From Prevotella ihumii (GTDB taxonomy: Bacteria; Bacteroidota; Bacteroidia; Bacteroidales; Bacteroidaceae), in assembly GCF_900155655.1 (NCBI RefSeq), contig NZ_LT706987.1, forward strand, positions 2,605,107 through 2,669,106: a stretch of DNA of 64,000 bases. The letters run 5' to 3'. Below the pieces are notes generated by a model. The model did not search any database. It was not told the DNA's origin and worked only from the letters and a program-made list of their open reading frames with translations. This document shows positions 17,763 to 26,314 of the stretch, one piece after another; the stretch's first letter is position 1; each line of letters opens with the position of its first letter. Position numbers and translations under genes: made by a program.

Positions 17763-19352
17763 ATGACGATGAAGAATTTACTTTTCACACTTATACTCAC
17801 CCTTTTATGCGGGGTAAAGACCGAAGCTCAAATCAATCTGAACTTTGGTGAAGACTCTCCATTGCGCAAGTTGCAGATGGCTAACATTGCCATATCAAAC
17901 TTCTATGTGGATAAGATAGACGAAGAAAAGCTCGCAGAAGATGCTATCAAAGGTATGCTGAAAGCGCTTGATCCACACTCTACTTACACCAATGCAAAGG
18001 AGACTAAGGCGATGAACGAGCCATTGCAAGGCGACTTTGAAGGCATTGGTGTACAGTTTAATATGATTAACGATACGCTTGTAGTTATTCAGCCAGTAGT
18101 GAATGGTCCGTCTGAGAAGGTTGGAATTATGGCTGGCGACCGCATTGTGATGGTAGATGACAGTCTTATTGCTGGTGTTAAGATGGCTCGAACCGACATT
18201 ATGAAGCGGTTAAGAGGCAAGAAAGGCACTAAAGTGAAGCTAACTATTGTGCGCCGAGGTGTGAAGAATAAGCTCTCATTTATCGTTACCCGTGCCAAAA
18301 TACCTGTACATACGGTTTATGCGGCTTATATGATTCGTCCTTCAGTGGGCTATATTCGCCTTGAGAGCTTTGGAGCAAAGACACACGATGAATTTATGTC
18401 TGCCATCGATTCACTCAAGCGTAAGGGAATGAAAAGCCTTATTCTCGACCTTCAAGATAATGGCGGCGGTTATTTAGAGTCGGCTGTTAAAATCTCTAAC
18501 GAGTTCCTTCGTAGTGGCGATATGATAGTTTACACGGAAGGAAGACGAGTTCAACGCCAGTCATTTAAGGCTCGGGGGAATGGCAAACTTCAAGACTTGC
18601 CAACATACGTATTGGTAAATGAGCTTTCTGCGTCGGCTGCAGAGATTGTTTCAGGTGCGTTGATGGACAACGACAGAGCAATGGTTATCGGTCGTAGAAC
18701 CTTCGGAAAAGGGCTTGTACAGCGTCCTTTTGTGTTGAACGATGGAAGTATGATACGTTTAACCGTGGCTCATTATTACATTCCAAGTGGTCGTTGTATT
18801 CAGAAACCTTACAAGAAAGGCGACAAGGAAGACTACGAAATGGATTTGGAGAAGCGTCTCAAGCACGGCGAACTTACTAATCCCGATAGCATACACTTTG
18901 CCGACTCGTTGAAATTCTTCACCGTTCGCAAGCATCGAACCGTGTATGGAGGCGGAGGAATTATGCCCGACTACTTTGTACCATTAGACACAATGAAGTT
19001 TACAAAGCTCCATCGCCAGCTATTAGCCAAGAATATAATGATGGACATCTATCTAAAGTATGCTGACAACAACCGCAAGCAACTTAGAAGTAAGTATAAG
19101 AATTTTGAGAAGTTTATTGCCGACTATCAAGTTCCTCAGTCATTGACCGATGAAATGATAGCCGAAGCAAAGCGTCAAAAGATAGAAGCTAAGGACAAGG
19201 ACGAGCTTTCACGCACAATAAGTTATCTTAGCAAGCAAATAAAATCGCTTGTTGCACGTGATATATGGGATATGAACGAGTATTTCCGTGTGTGGAACGA
19301 AGAGAACGATATCGTAAAGAAAGCTTTGGAAGTAGTTTCTGAAGGGAAGTAA
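17763..19352 (+). CDS. C-terminal processing peptidase, S41 family
   Basis: 529 aa. Signal peptide MKNLLFTLILTLLCGVKTEA (start may be either ATG 17763 or 17769), then a helical region, a PDZ domain (about 95-180) and the S41 protease domain. The catalytic serine fits Ser291 in ELSASAAE and the lysine Lys316 in RRTFGKGLVQ, 25 residues apart as in E. coli Tsp. It is likely periplasmic and trims C-termini of exported or outer-membrane proteins. It follows parE by 187 bp, in which three tandem repeats lie, so co-expression is uncertain. Confidence 0.93.
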   Translation: MTMKNLLFTLILTLLCGVKTEAQINLNFGEDSPLRKLQMANIAISNFYVDKIDEEKLAEDAIKGMLKALDPHSTYTNAKETKAMNEPLQGDFEGIGVQFNMINDTLVVIQPVVNGPSEKVGIMAGDRIVMVDDSLIAGVKMARTDIMKRLRGKKGTKVKLTIVRRGVKNKLSFIVTRAKIPVHTVYAAYMIRPSVGYIRLESFGAKTHDEFMSAIDSLKRKGMKSLILDLQDNGGGYLESAVKISNEFLRSGDMIVYTEGRRVQRQSFKARGNGKLQDLPTYVLVNELSASAAEIVSGALMDNDRAMVIGRRTFGKGLVQRPFVLNDGSMIRLTVAHYYIPSGRCIQKPYKKGDKEDYEMDLEKRLKHGELTNPDSIHFADSLKFFTVRKHRTVYGGGGIMPDYFVPLDTMKFTKLHRQLLAKNIMMDIYLKYADNNRKQLRSKYKNFEKFIADYQVPQSLTDEMIAEAKRQKIEAKDKDELSRTISYLSKQIKSLVARDIWDMNEYFRVWNEENDIVKKALEVVSEGK

Positions 19353-19385
19353 ATGGAGGTTTATTAGGAGTAAAGAATTTATTTT

Positions 19386-19591
19386 TAAGGATTTAAGGGG
19401 AGTTAGAGGGAGTTAAGGAGTTAAAGCCAATAGTGCCGTTTGCAGCGTGTAGGGGCGTGATTTATCACGTTCCGTAGTTTTGAAAGGGATTCAATACGTG
19501 TTGGATATGGAACTTGATATATCAAGCCCCTACACCTTTAGGCTGTTGGCTTTAACTCCTTAACTCCCTCTAACTCCGTTTAACTCCTAAA
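19386..19591. mobile_element. GGAGTTA inverted-repeat element with 32-bp perfect arms
   Basis: Arms at 19399-19430 and 19546-19577 are perfectly complementary over 32 bp (GGAGTTAGAGGGAGTTAAGG... against its reverse complement), with looser pairing out to about 19386 and 19591. Inside are a second, inverted pair GTAGGGGC...GCCCCTAC and two small hairpins, GTGATTTATCAC and TTGATATATCAA. It carries no gene. Confidence 0.8.
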
Positions 19592-19707
19592 AGATAACTC
19601 TAACTCCTAAGAAACACTTATTGTTAAATCTACTGAACCTTTATTTAAGTTGGATAAAATTAAAACTTATTACGAAGAAAAGTAGAACAATTATAATGCA
19701 GAAGTCT

Positions 19708-19715
19708 TACATTTG
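19708..19715 (+). promoter_or_regulatory. Probable -7 element deciding the start of the next gene
   Basis: TACATTTG fits TAnnTTTG. It overlaps the TTG of a longer possible frame, so translation must start downstream, at ATG 19737. Confidence 0.6.
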
Positions 19716-19736
19716 CAGTCGAAAGAACTACTGCCG

Positions 19737-20312
19737 ATGATAAGACTTTACGTTTTCATAGTCTTTACCTTGCTATCTGTCAGTTTCGGATATGCACAAG
19801 AAGTATTAGTATGCGATGCTGTTACACGATTGCCAATCCGTGATGTAGCAACCATAGCCGATGGGAAACCCGTTGGAAAGACCAATTATAAGGGATTGAT
19901 AACCCTACCCGAAGAATTTCAAGAAGCCTCGTTCAAGTGTAAAAGTTATATCTCTGAAAAGTTGAAGCGTGAAGAAGTGCTGCGTGATACGGTATTGCTT
20001 TACCCTGCCGAACACTATCTTGACGAAGTGATAGTGCAAGGTCATCACATCATAAATGGTAAAGAAACCTTGGCAAAGATGCCCAAACGAGACATCTTAG
20101 AGCAAGCTTCGCCCCGTGAACTTGGTGGTTTTGATTTTGGACTGATGTTCGACAAGCGGCTCAGGCGTGATAAAGCGCACGTAGAAAAGCAAAGAAAGAT
20201 ATTTGCAGAGATGGACGGAACAAATGCCGAAGACCCCATCTTAAAAGCCTACAACGGGACAAAACTGAAACAACAGGAGGAAGAAAACAAAAAGAAAGCG
20301 CAAGGTGAATAA
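19737..20312 (+). CDS. Secreted hypothetical protein, carboxypeptidase-regulatory-like start
   Basis: 191 aa from ATG 19737. A signal peptide (MIRLYVFIVFTLLSVSFGYAQ) is followed by EVLVCDAVTRLPIRDVATIAD...GKTNYKGLITLP, the pattern of a short carboxypeptidase-regulatory-like beta-sandwich domain. VLRDTVLLYPAEHYLDEVIVQG then recalls the strand that precedes the plug of TonB receptors, but no receptor follows. The last 60 residues are charged and helical. Its stop codon lies inside a terminator stem. Function unknown. Confidence 0.72.
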   Translation: MIRLYVFIVFTLLSVSFGYAQEVLVCDAVTRLPIRDVATIADGKPVGKTNYKGLITLPEEFQEASFKCKSYISEKLKREEVLRDTVLLYPAEHYLDEVIVQGHHIINGKETLAKMPKRDILEQASPRELGGFDFGLMFDKRLRRDKAHVEKQRKIFAEMDGTNAEDPILKAYNGTKLKQQEEENKKKAQGE

Positions 20313-20334
20313 TGCTCACTTTGCGCTTTTTCTG
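20295..20334 (+). terminator. Terminator overlapping the stop codon of the secreted hypothetical gene
   Basis: AAAGCGCAAGGTGA (20295-20308) / TCACTTTGCGCTTTT (20316-20330), then TCTGTTT. The left arm encodes the last residues of the protein. Confidence 0.75.
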
Positions 20335-20337
20335 TTT

Positions 20338-20427
20338 AACCCAAATCGGTCATCAGACGAGTCGGACGGGTCGGACTGGTCTGACTGGTCTGACTGGTCT
20401 GACGAGTCGGACGACCGATTTGGGCTT
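20338..20427. repeat. Family A hairpin, short form with tandem GACTGGTCT core
   Basis: Ends AACCCAAATCGGTC (20338 onward) and GACCGATTTGGGCTT (to 20427). The core is a tandem of 9-10 bp words (GTCGGACGG, GTCGGACTG, GTCTGACTG, twice more, GTCTGACGA, GTCGGACGA). It lies between convergent genes and could act as a bidirectional terminator. Confidence 0.8.
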
Positions 20428-20454
20428 AATTATCTATTGATGGCTACGAGTCTT

Positions 20455-21372
20455 TTATGCCTCTGCCCCCACTTCTTTATGGTTCTTATGCTTCACCTTA
20501 AACTTCTCAAATCCTTGACCAAACACTCCCATTACTTGACTTTGTGTTACAAAGGCGTGTGGGTCAATATCGTTTATCACGCTGTACAACAAACCAGCCT
20601 CACGCTTACGTGTCACCACAAGCACCACCTTGGTGGTATTGCCTGTATAATAGCCATGTGCATCAATGATGGTGCAACCACGATGAGGCGGAAGCTCTGT
20701 TATTTTCTGGCAAATCTCCTCATAACGTTCCGAAATAATAAGGAATTGCACCGAACGAATACCAGAGTTTACGATTTGGTCGAGCACCACAGCACTGATT
20801 ACCAATGTGAGATAACCATAGATAACTTGATTCCAGTCGTGCAAAACCACATAACTCAACGAAACAATAAACATATCTACCAACACGATAACACGCCCCA
20901 ACGATATGTCACGATACTTGTTTACCACGGCTGCAACAATGTCCGAACCTCCCGAACTACCATTGTGCGAAAGGCAGAACCCCAAACCTAAACCGCAGAA
21001 GATAGCTCCCATCATCGCACCCATCACAGGATCATCATTAAGAATAGTAGGGTGAGGGTACAACCCACGTAGCACACCCGTAGCAAGGGTCATCATCATT
21101 ACGCCATAGATGGTCTTGATGCAGAAACGAAGTCCCAATGTCTTCAAAGCCAATGCCAAAAGAATGGCATTCATAACAAAATAAGTAACAGAGATAGGCA
21201 CACCCATTCCCCAATAAATGATAGACGACAGACCAGCCACACCACCATTGCCGATATTGTTAGGCAAGAGGAAAATAGTCCACCCGATGGCATACAATAC
21301 GCACCCGACAGCAATCATAAAGTAGTCGAACGCCTCTCTGTAAAGCGCACGCTTAGAAATCTTAATACTCAT
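20455..21372 (-). CDS. YitT family membrane protein
   Basis: 305 aa. Five to six membrane helices in the first 200 residues, with motifs typical of the YitT/DUF161 family (GWTIFLLPNNIGNGGVAGLS near residues 30-49; SHNGSSGGSDIVAAV near 135-150). The soluble C-terminal DUF2179 domain runs from about residue 215 to the end. Function of the family is not established; transport has been suggested. Its promoter lies at 21404-21435 on the minus strand. An overlapping plus-strand frame is only its complement. Confidence 0.92.
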   Translation of the reverse strand: MSIKISKRALYREAFDYFMIAVGCVLYAIGWTIFLLPNNIGNGGVAGLSSIIYWGMGVPISVTYFVMNAILLALALKTLGLRFCIKTIYGVMMMTLATGVLRGLYPHPTILNDDPVMGAMMGAIFCGLGLGFCLSHNGSSGGSDIVAAVVNKYRDISLGRVIVLVDMFIVSLSYVVLHDWNQVIYGYLTLVISAVVLDQIVNSGIRSVQFLIISERYEEICQKITELPPHRGCTIIDAHGYYTGNTTKVVLVVTRKREAGLLYSVINDIDPHAFVTQSQVMGVFGQGFEKFKVKHKNHKEVGAEA

Positions 21373-21403
21373 ATTGAAGTTTAATATAAAAAATTCGTTG
21401 GTG

Positions 21404-21435
21404 CAAAGTTAGCCATTAAATTATACATAGCCCAA
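21404..21435 (-). promoter_or_regulatory. Promoter of the YitT gene
   Basis: On the minus strand: TTG (21433-21435), 21-bp spacer, TAACTTTG (21404-21411). Confidence 0.6.
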
Positions 21436-21530
21436 CAAATAACATCTTTTTTCTGTTCCAACTCCCAATTCTGCCTTTTCTCTGCACAACGTTTTACCAA
21501 TGTAACCATAGCCAATAACAAAAAAATAGC

Positions 21531-21538
21531 TATCTTTG
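21531..21538 (+). promoter_or_regulatory. -7 element of ruvB
   Basis: TATCTTTG 21531-21538, 27 bp before the ATG. No good -33 element. Confidence 0.5.
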
Positions 21539-21565
21539 CAAAGATAAAGTAAAGAAGAAAAGCAA

Positions 21566-22600
21566 ATGAACGATGATTTCGATATAAGAGAAGAACGCGT
21601 GGGCTCGGCTGAAAAAGAGTTTGAAAACGCACTCCGCCCCCCGAAGTTTGACGACTTTAGCGGACAAGACAAGGTGGTGGAAAACCTCCGTGTGTTTGTT
21701 GAGGCTGCCAAATATCGTGGCGAACCCCTCGACCACACCCTCCTACACGGTCCTCCTGGCTTGGGGAAAACCACACTGAGCAACATCATAGCCAATGAGT
21801 TGGGCGTAGGTTTTAAGATTACTTCAGGTCCTGTATTGGATAAGCCTGGCGACTTGGCAGGTATTCTCACCTCGCTTGAGCCTAACGATGTACTCTTTAT
21901 AGACGAAATTCACCGCCTTTCGCCCGTAGTAGAAGAGTATCTATACTCGGCTATGGAAGACTACCGCATCGATATAATGATAGACAAAGGTCCGTCGGCT
22001 CGTTCCATACAGATAGACCTCAACCCCTTTACCCTTGTAGGTGCAACCACCCGAAGCGGTTTGCTCACCGCCCCATTGCGTGCTCGCTTTGGCATCAATC
22101 TGCACTTGGAGTATTACGACCCCGAAACCTTGAAGCGCATCATAAAACGTTCAGCACAGTTGCTTCGTGTTCCTATAGAGGACGATGCAGCTGTCGAGAT
22201 TGCACGCCGCTCGCGTGGCACGCCTCGTATCTGCAATGCGCTCCTTCGTCGTGTACGCGACTTTGCTCAAGTAAAGGGCAATGGCACTATCGACCCCGAA
22301 ATAGCACGTACCTCGCTCCAATCGCTTAACATCGACCAATACGGCTTAGACGAGATAGACAATAAGATATTGCTCACCATCATCGATAAGTTTCGTGGCG
22401 GCCCCGTGGGTGTATCTACTATCGCAACCGCCATTGGCGAAGATGGCGGCACGGTGGAAGAGGTGTACGAACCCTATCTTATTATGGAAGGTTTTATAAA
22501 GCGCACCCCTCGTGGGCGTATGGCTACGCCTTTGGCTTACGAACATCTTGGACGCAATATGTCAGGGTCGGAAGTGGCACAACCCAACTTGTTCGACTAA
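21566..22600 (+). CDS. ruvB: Holliday junction branch migration DNA helicase RuvB
   Basis: 344 aa. ATP-driven motor that, with RuvA, moves Holliday junctions in recombination repair. Walker [10 protein letters not shown] (about residues 64-72), Walker B with FIDEIHRL (about 113-120), sensor 1 GATTRSGLL, and the arginine-containing [20 protein letters not shown]. The C-terminal winged-helix DNA-binding domain ends [13 protein letters not shown]. Length and order are standard. Transcription probably ends at the hairpin 22623-22654. Confidence 0.97.
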   Translation: MNDDFDIREERVGSAEKEFENALRPPKFDDFSGQDKVVENLRVFVEAAKYRGEPLDHTLLHGPPGLGKTTLSNIIANELGVGFKITSGPVLDKPGDLAGILTSLEPNDVLFIDEIHRLSPVVEEYLYSAMEDYRIDIMIDKGPSARSIQIDLNPFTLVGATTRSGLLTAPLRARFGINLHLEYYDPETLKRIIKRSAQLLRVPIEDDAAVEIARRSRGTPRICNALLRRVRDFAQVKGNGTIDPEIARTSLQSLNIDQYGLDEIDNKILLTIIDKFRGGPVGVSTIATAIGEDGGTVEEVYEPYLIMEGFIKRTPRGRMATPLAYEHLGRNMSGSEVAQPNLFD

Positions 22601-22622
22601 TTTATACACGTTTTTTCGCTTG

Positions 22623-22660
22623 CAATCCCATTATGAACCGTCATAATGGGATTGTTCTGT
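22623..22660 (+). terminator. Terminator of ruvB
   Basis: Perfect 14-bp stem CAATCCCATTATGA (22623-22636) / TCATAATGGGATTG (22641-22654). The T-rich tail TTCTGTTTTTCC is at the same time the end box of the palindrome-array element. Confidence 0.8.
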
Positions 22661-22880
22661 TTTTCCTCTATCCATCTTTCTAAAACAAAACATCAATCTT
22701 TCAGAAGCAAAACATATATGTTTGGCAGTGCCAAAGTTCAACTTTGACAGGGTAAAACATATATGTTTTGGGTGGTGAAACATATATGTTTTGGAATGGG
22801 TTTGTAAACGTTTGGTTATCAATATGTTATAAATGGGTGTTTGAAAGCTTGTCGCAGTTTTCTCATTGTTCTGTTTTTCC
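22651..22880 (-). repeat. Palindrome-array element, full copy 4 (reverse orientation)
   Basis: Boxes at 22865-22880 and 22651-22668 (reverse strand), 214 bp apart. Units in minus order: AAACATATATGTTT 22778-22791 and 22755-22768, CAAAGTTGAACTTTG 22732-22746, AAACATATATGTTT 22710-22723, degenerate AAAGATTGATGTTTT 22687-22701. Confidence 0.9.
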
Positions 22881-22901
22881 TTTCCCACACGTTGCTGTTT
22901 T

Positions 22902-23134
22902 AAGCCAAATCGGTCGTTAGACTTCTTCGAGATTTGCGAGCTTATTTTGAGCTATTTTTGGTTGTCTTTGAAGACGTTTAGCGAGCTAAACAACTGGAAA
23001 ACCAAACGAAAAGCGCCAGAATAAGGTGCAAAGACGAAGAAAAGCATAACATCTAAACGCTTTAAAAAGACATCTCATAAGTTTCCAAAATAATAAAGTA
23101 AGCACCTAAACTGGTCTAACGACCGATTTGGGTT
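22902..23134. mobile_element. Family A inverted-repeat element, long form
   Basis: Ends AAGCCAAATCGGTCGTTAGAC and GTCTAACGACCGATTTGGGTT. The core hairpin GTTTAGC-GA-GCTAAAC is at 22976-22991. It matches the element at 13904-14299 over most of its length but lacks the family B insertion and differs in the last 60 bp. No open frame. Confidence 0.8.
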
Positions 23135-23253
23135 GAATAGAGATGCGTGTAATAAGTAGTTTATCAGCAAGCCTTTAATGTGCAGTTTCTTTGTCTTAGG
23201 GTTAAAAAACCAAAAAATATTGCATTATATAAGGTGTATGACAAAAGATTGCT

Positions 23254-23261
23254 TACTTTTG
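23254..23261 (+). promoter_or_regulatory. -7 element of topA
   Basis: TACTTTTG, fitting TAnnTTTG, 30 bp before the ATG. No convincing -33 element. Confidence 0.5.
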
Positions 23262-23291
23262 CGCCCTTGAAAACTGTATATAAACGCTGAT

Positions 23292-25637
23292 ATGCAAGAA
23301 AATTTAGTAATTGTAGAGAGCCCCGCAAAGGCCAAAACGATAGAAAAGTTTTTAGGCGACGACTTTAAAGTGATGTCGTCTTATGGTCATATTCGTGACT
23401 TGAAGAAGAAAGAAATTAGTATTAATCTCGACTCATTAGAGCCCGATTATGAAATTCCAGAGGAAAAGAAAAAGATTGTAAGCGAACTCAAGAAGTGCGC
23501 TAAGGCTGCTAAACAGGTTTGGTTGGCATCCGATGAGGACCGCGAGGGAGAAGCTATCAGCTGGCACTTGTGCGAGGTTTTGGGCTTGGACGAAAGCAAA
23601 ACCAATCGCATTGTGTTTCACGAAATCACGAAGCCTGCTATTCTCGCAGCCATCGAAAATCCACGCCGATTGGATATGAACCTTGTTAACGCACAGCAAG
23701 CACGCCGTGTGTTAGACCGTTTGGTGGGTTTTAGCCTCTCGCCTGTATTGTGGCGCAAGGTGAAACCTGCATTGAGCGCAGGTCGTGTACAAAGTGTGGC
23801 AGTGCGCCTCATTGTGGAACGCGAACGCGAGATACAGAACTTCAAGTCAGAACCTTACTATCGTCTCAATGGTATCTTTGCTGTGAAAGGCGAAGATGGA
23901 GCTATGAACGAAGTAAAGGCTGAACTCAATAAGCGATTTAAGACCCACGAGGAAGCGTTGGCGTTCTTGGAACACTGCAAGACATCAACCTTTAGGGTGT
24001 CTACCATTGCTAAAAAGCCATTAAAGCGCACACCAGCACCTCCGTTCACTACATCTACATTGCAACAAGAGGCAGCCCGCAAATTGGGATTTACCGTAAG
24101 CCAAACGATGATGGTGGCACAACGATTGTACGAAGCTGGACGCATCACCTATATGCGTACCGATAGCGTAAACCTCTCTACTTTGGCTGTTAACAATGCA
24201 AAAGAAGAAATAGAAAAGCTTTACGGCACAGCATACAGCAAGACACGTAAGTATCACACCAATGCAAAGGGAGCGCAGGAGGCTCACGAAGCTATCCGCC
24301 CAACCTATATGGACGCTACTTCGATAGACGGAACAAGTCAGGAGAAACGTTTGTACGACTTAATTTGGAAGCGTACGGTGGCCTCACAGATGGCTGATGC
24401 ACAGATTGACAAAACCACAATTGGCATTGGACTTGTAGATAGCAATGGCAAAGAAGATACCAACTTCTCGTTTGTAGCTACAGGAGAGGTCATTACTTTC
24501 GATGGTTTCTTGAAAGTTTATCGTGAGTCGACCGATGATGAAAACGATTCGGAAGACTTTTCACACGCATTGCCTGTAATGAATGAGGGCGACGATTTGG
24601 AACGCCGCGACATTGTTTCTACCGAGCGTTACTCTATGAGTCCAAGTCGTTACACCGAAGCAAGTCTTGTTCACAAGTTGGAAGAATTGGGTATAGGTCG
24701 CCCATCTACATACGCACCAACCATTTCGACCATTCAACAGCGTGAATATGTACAGAAAGGCGACAAGAAAGGTGAAGAGAGAAGCTACAAAGTGGACACC
24801 TTGCAGAGTTTGAAAATAACATCAAAGACCAAGAAAGAGATGGTGGGCGCAGACAAAGGCAAGCTCATTCCAACCGATATTGGTATTGTGGTGAACGATT
24901 TCTTGATGGAAAACTTTGACGAAATTATGGATTACAACTTCACAGCTAAGGTAGAGCAGGAGTTTGATAAAATTTCGGAAGGTAAAGCTGCGTGGAACGC
25001 AGAGATGAAAGGTTTTTATAAGGAGTTTGAACCTAAGGTTGAGGCGGTTATGAACGCTCGTTCGGAACACAAAGCTGGTGAAAGAGAACTCGGTATCGAC
25101 CCTAAGAGCAACAAGCCTGTGTTTGTAAAGATTGGACGCTTTGGCCCTGTGGTGCAGATAGGTAGTGCTGACGATGAGGAAAAACCACGTTTCGCACAGC
25201 TCCCATCAGATAAGAGTATGGAAACCTTGACCCTTGATGAGGCTTTGGAGCTCTTTAAGTTGCCAAGAACCGTGGGACAGTTTGAAGAAACCGATGTTGT
25301 TATCGGTGCAGGACGCTTTGGTCCATACATTATGCACGATAAGAAGTATGTGTCATTACCAAAGGAAGAAAACCCATTGACGGTATCGCTCGACACAGCT
25401 ATCCAACTTATACAAAAGAAACGTTTGCAGGATGCACAACGCCACTTGAAGAGTTTCGAAGAAGATGCTAATCTTGAGGTGATGAATGGACCTTATGGAC
25501 CTTATATAACTTTTGAAGGAAAGAACTATCGCATACCTAAAGCAATGCACGATAAGGCTGCTGAGCTAAGCTATGAAGAGTGTCAAGAGATTATAAAGAA
25601 CGCTCCTGAACCTAAAACAAAGCGAGTTCGCAAATAA
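23292..25637 (+). CDS. topA: DNA topoisomerase I
   Basis: 781 aa. Type IA topoisomerase that relaxes negative supercoils. TOPRIM domain at the start (IVESPAKAKTIEKFLG, DEDREGEAI near residues 81-89). The catalytic tyrosine is Tyr287 in GRITYMRTDSVNLS. The C-terminus carries three GRFGP/GPYGP-type repeats (about residues 615-770), the zinc-less topo C domains seen in Bacteroidota. It is first gene of a topA-aroK-speA cluster (72 and 53 bp spacers). Confidence 0.97.
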   Translation: MQENLVIVESPAKAKTIEKFLGDDFKVMSSYGHIRDLKKKEISINLDSLEPDYEIPEEKKKIVSELKKCAKAAKQVWLASDEDREGEAISWHLCEVLGLDESKTNRIVFHEITKPAILAAIENPRRLDMNLVNAQQARRVLDRLVGFSLSPVLWRKVKPALSAGRVQSVAVRLIVEREREIQNFKSEPYYRLNGIFAVKGEDGAMNEVKAELNKRFKTHEEALAFLEHCKTSTFRVSTIAKKPLKRTPAPPFTTSTLQQEAARKLGFTVSQTMMVAQRLYEAGRITYMRTDSVNLSTLAVNNAKEEIEKLYGTAYSKTRKYHTNAKGAQEAHEAIRPTYMDATSIDGTSQEKRLYDLIWKRTVASQMADAQIDKTTIGIGLVDSNGKEDTNFSFVATGEVITFDGFLKVYRESTDDENDSEDFSHALPVMNEGDDLERRDIVSTERYSMSPSRYTEASLVHKLEELGIGRPSTYAPTISTIQQREYVQKGDKKGEERSYKVDTLQSLKITSKTKKEMVGADKGKLIPTDIGIVVNDFLMENFDEIMDYNFTAKVEQEFDKISEGKAAWNAEMKGFYKEFEPKVEAVMNARSEHKAGERELGIDPKSNKPVFVKIGRFGPVVQIGSADDEEKPRFAQLPSDKSMETLTLDEALELFKLPRTVGQFEETDVVIGAGRFGPYIMHDKKYVSLPKEENPLTVSLDTAIQLIQKKRLQDAQRHLKSFEEDANLEVMNGPYGPYITFEGKNYRIPKAMHDKAAELSYEECQEIIKNAPEPKTKRVRK

Positions 25638-25709
25638 AAAAGATAGAGCTTAACAAACAATAGGCTAAGCCCTCTTCTTCTTAAATGAGGAGGATAGACA
25701 CAACAGACG

Positions 25710-26261
25710 ATGGCAGAAAGCAAGGCTAACTACCTACACCGCATTATCATTATCGGCTATATGGGAGCTGGTAAAACCACCTTGGGCAAGGCATTGTCGA
25801 AGGATTTGGGCTTGCCATTCTACGACTTGGATTGGTACATTGAAAGTAGAATGAGGAAAACCATCGAACAAATATTTGTCGAACGTGGCGAAGAAGGCTT
25901 CAGAACCATTGAGCGCAATATGCTGCACGAGGTGGCTGAGTTTGAAAATGTCGTAATATCGTGCGGAGGAGGTACACCTTGTTTTTTCGATAATATGGAC
26001 TATCTCAACCAACAGGCCGAAACCATCTATCTCAAAGCTACACCCGATGTGCTTTATAGTCACATTAAAATGAGCAAAAAGGTGCGCCCACTCTTGCAAA
26101 ACAAGACTGCTGACGAGGTAAAGACCTATATGAGCGAACAGTTGGCTAAACGTGAAGCATATTACAGCAAAGCCAAACACACGATAGACATTGCACTCTT
26201 GGATAGCAACGACAAAATACAGAGTGCTGTAAAACAATTGAAAGCAAGCATAAAATTATAA
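25710..26261 (+). CDS. aroK: Shikimate kinase
   Basis: 183 aa. Phosphorylates shikimate with ATP in chorismate and aromatic amino acid synthesis. Walker A GYMGAGKTTLGKAL (about residues 16-29), the shikimate-binding DLDWYIE (Asp near 39-41), the arginine in GFRTIERNML, and the CGGGTP loop near residue 89 are all present. Slightly longer than the 170-aa norm at the C-terminus. Cytoplasmic. Confidence 0.96.
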   Translation: MAESKANYLHRIIIIGYMGAGKTTLGKALSKDLGLPFYDLDWYIESRMRKTIEQIFVERGEEGFRTIERNMLHEVAEFENVVISCGGGTPCFFDNMDYLNQQAETIYLKATPDVLYSHIKMSKKVRPLLQNKTADEVKTYMSEQLAKREAYYSKAKHTIDIALLDSNDKIQSAVKQLKASIKL

Positions 26262-26314
26262 ATTACACTCCGCAAAGACGGAATAACAAAAAACACCTGA
26301 TTGAACTTGGGCTT

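Larger units (their letters stand above)
19353..19736. other. Intergenic region, 384 bp
   Basis: Holds the inverted-repeat element at 19386-19591 and a -7 promoter element at 19708-19715. Nothing else seen. Confidence 0.65.
22601..23291. other. Intergenic region, 691 bp
   Basis: Holds the ruvB terminator, a full palindrome-array element (22651-22880), a family A element (22902-23134) and the topA -7 element (23254-23261). No coding sequence. Confidence 0.75.

Noticed and set aside
20305..20991. 228-codon plus-strand frame
   Set aside because: Starts in a family A hairpin (SDWSDWSD is the translated GACTGG repeat) and then lies antisense to the well supported YitT gene.
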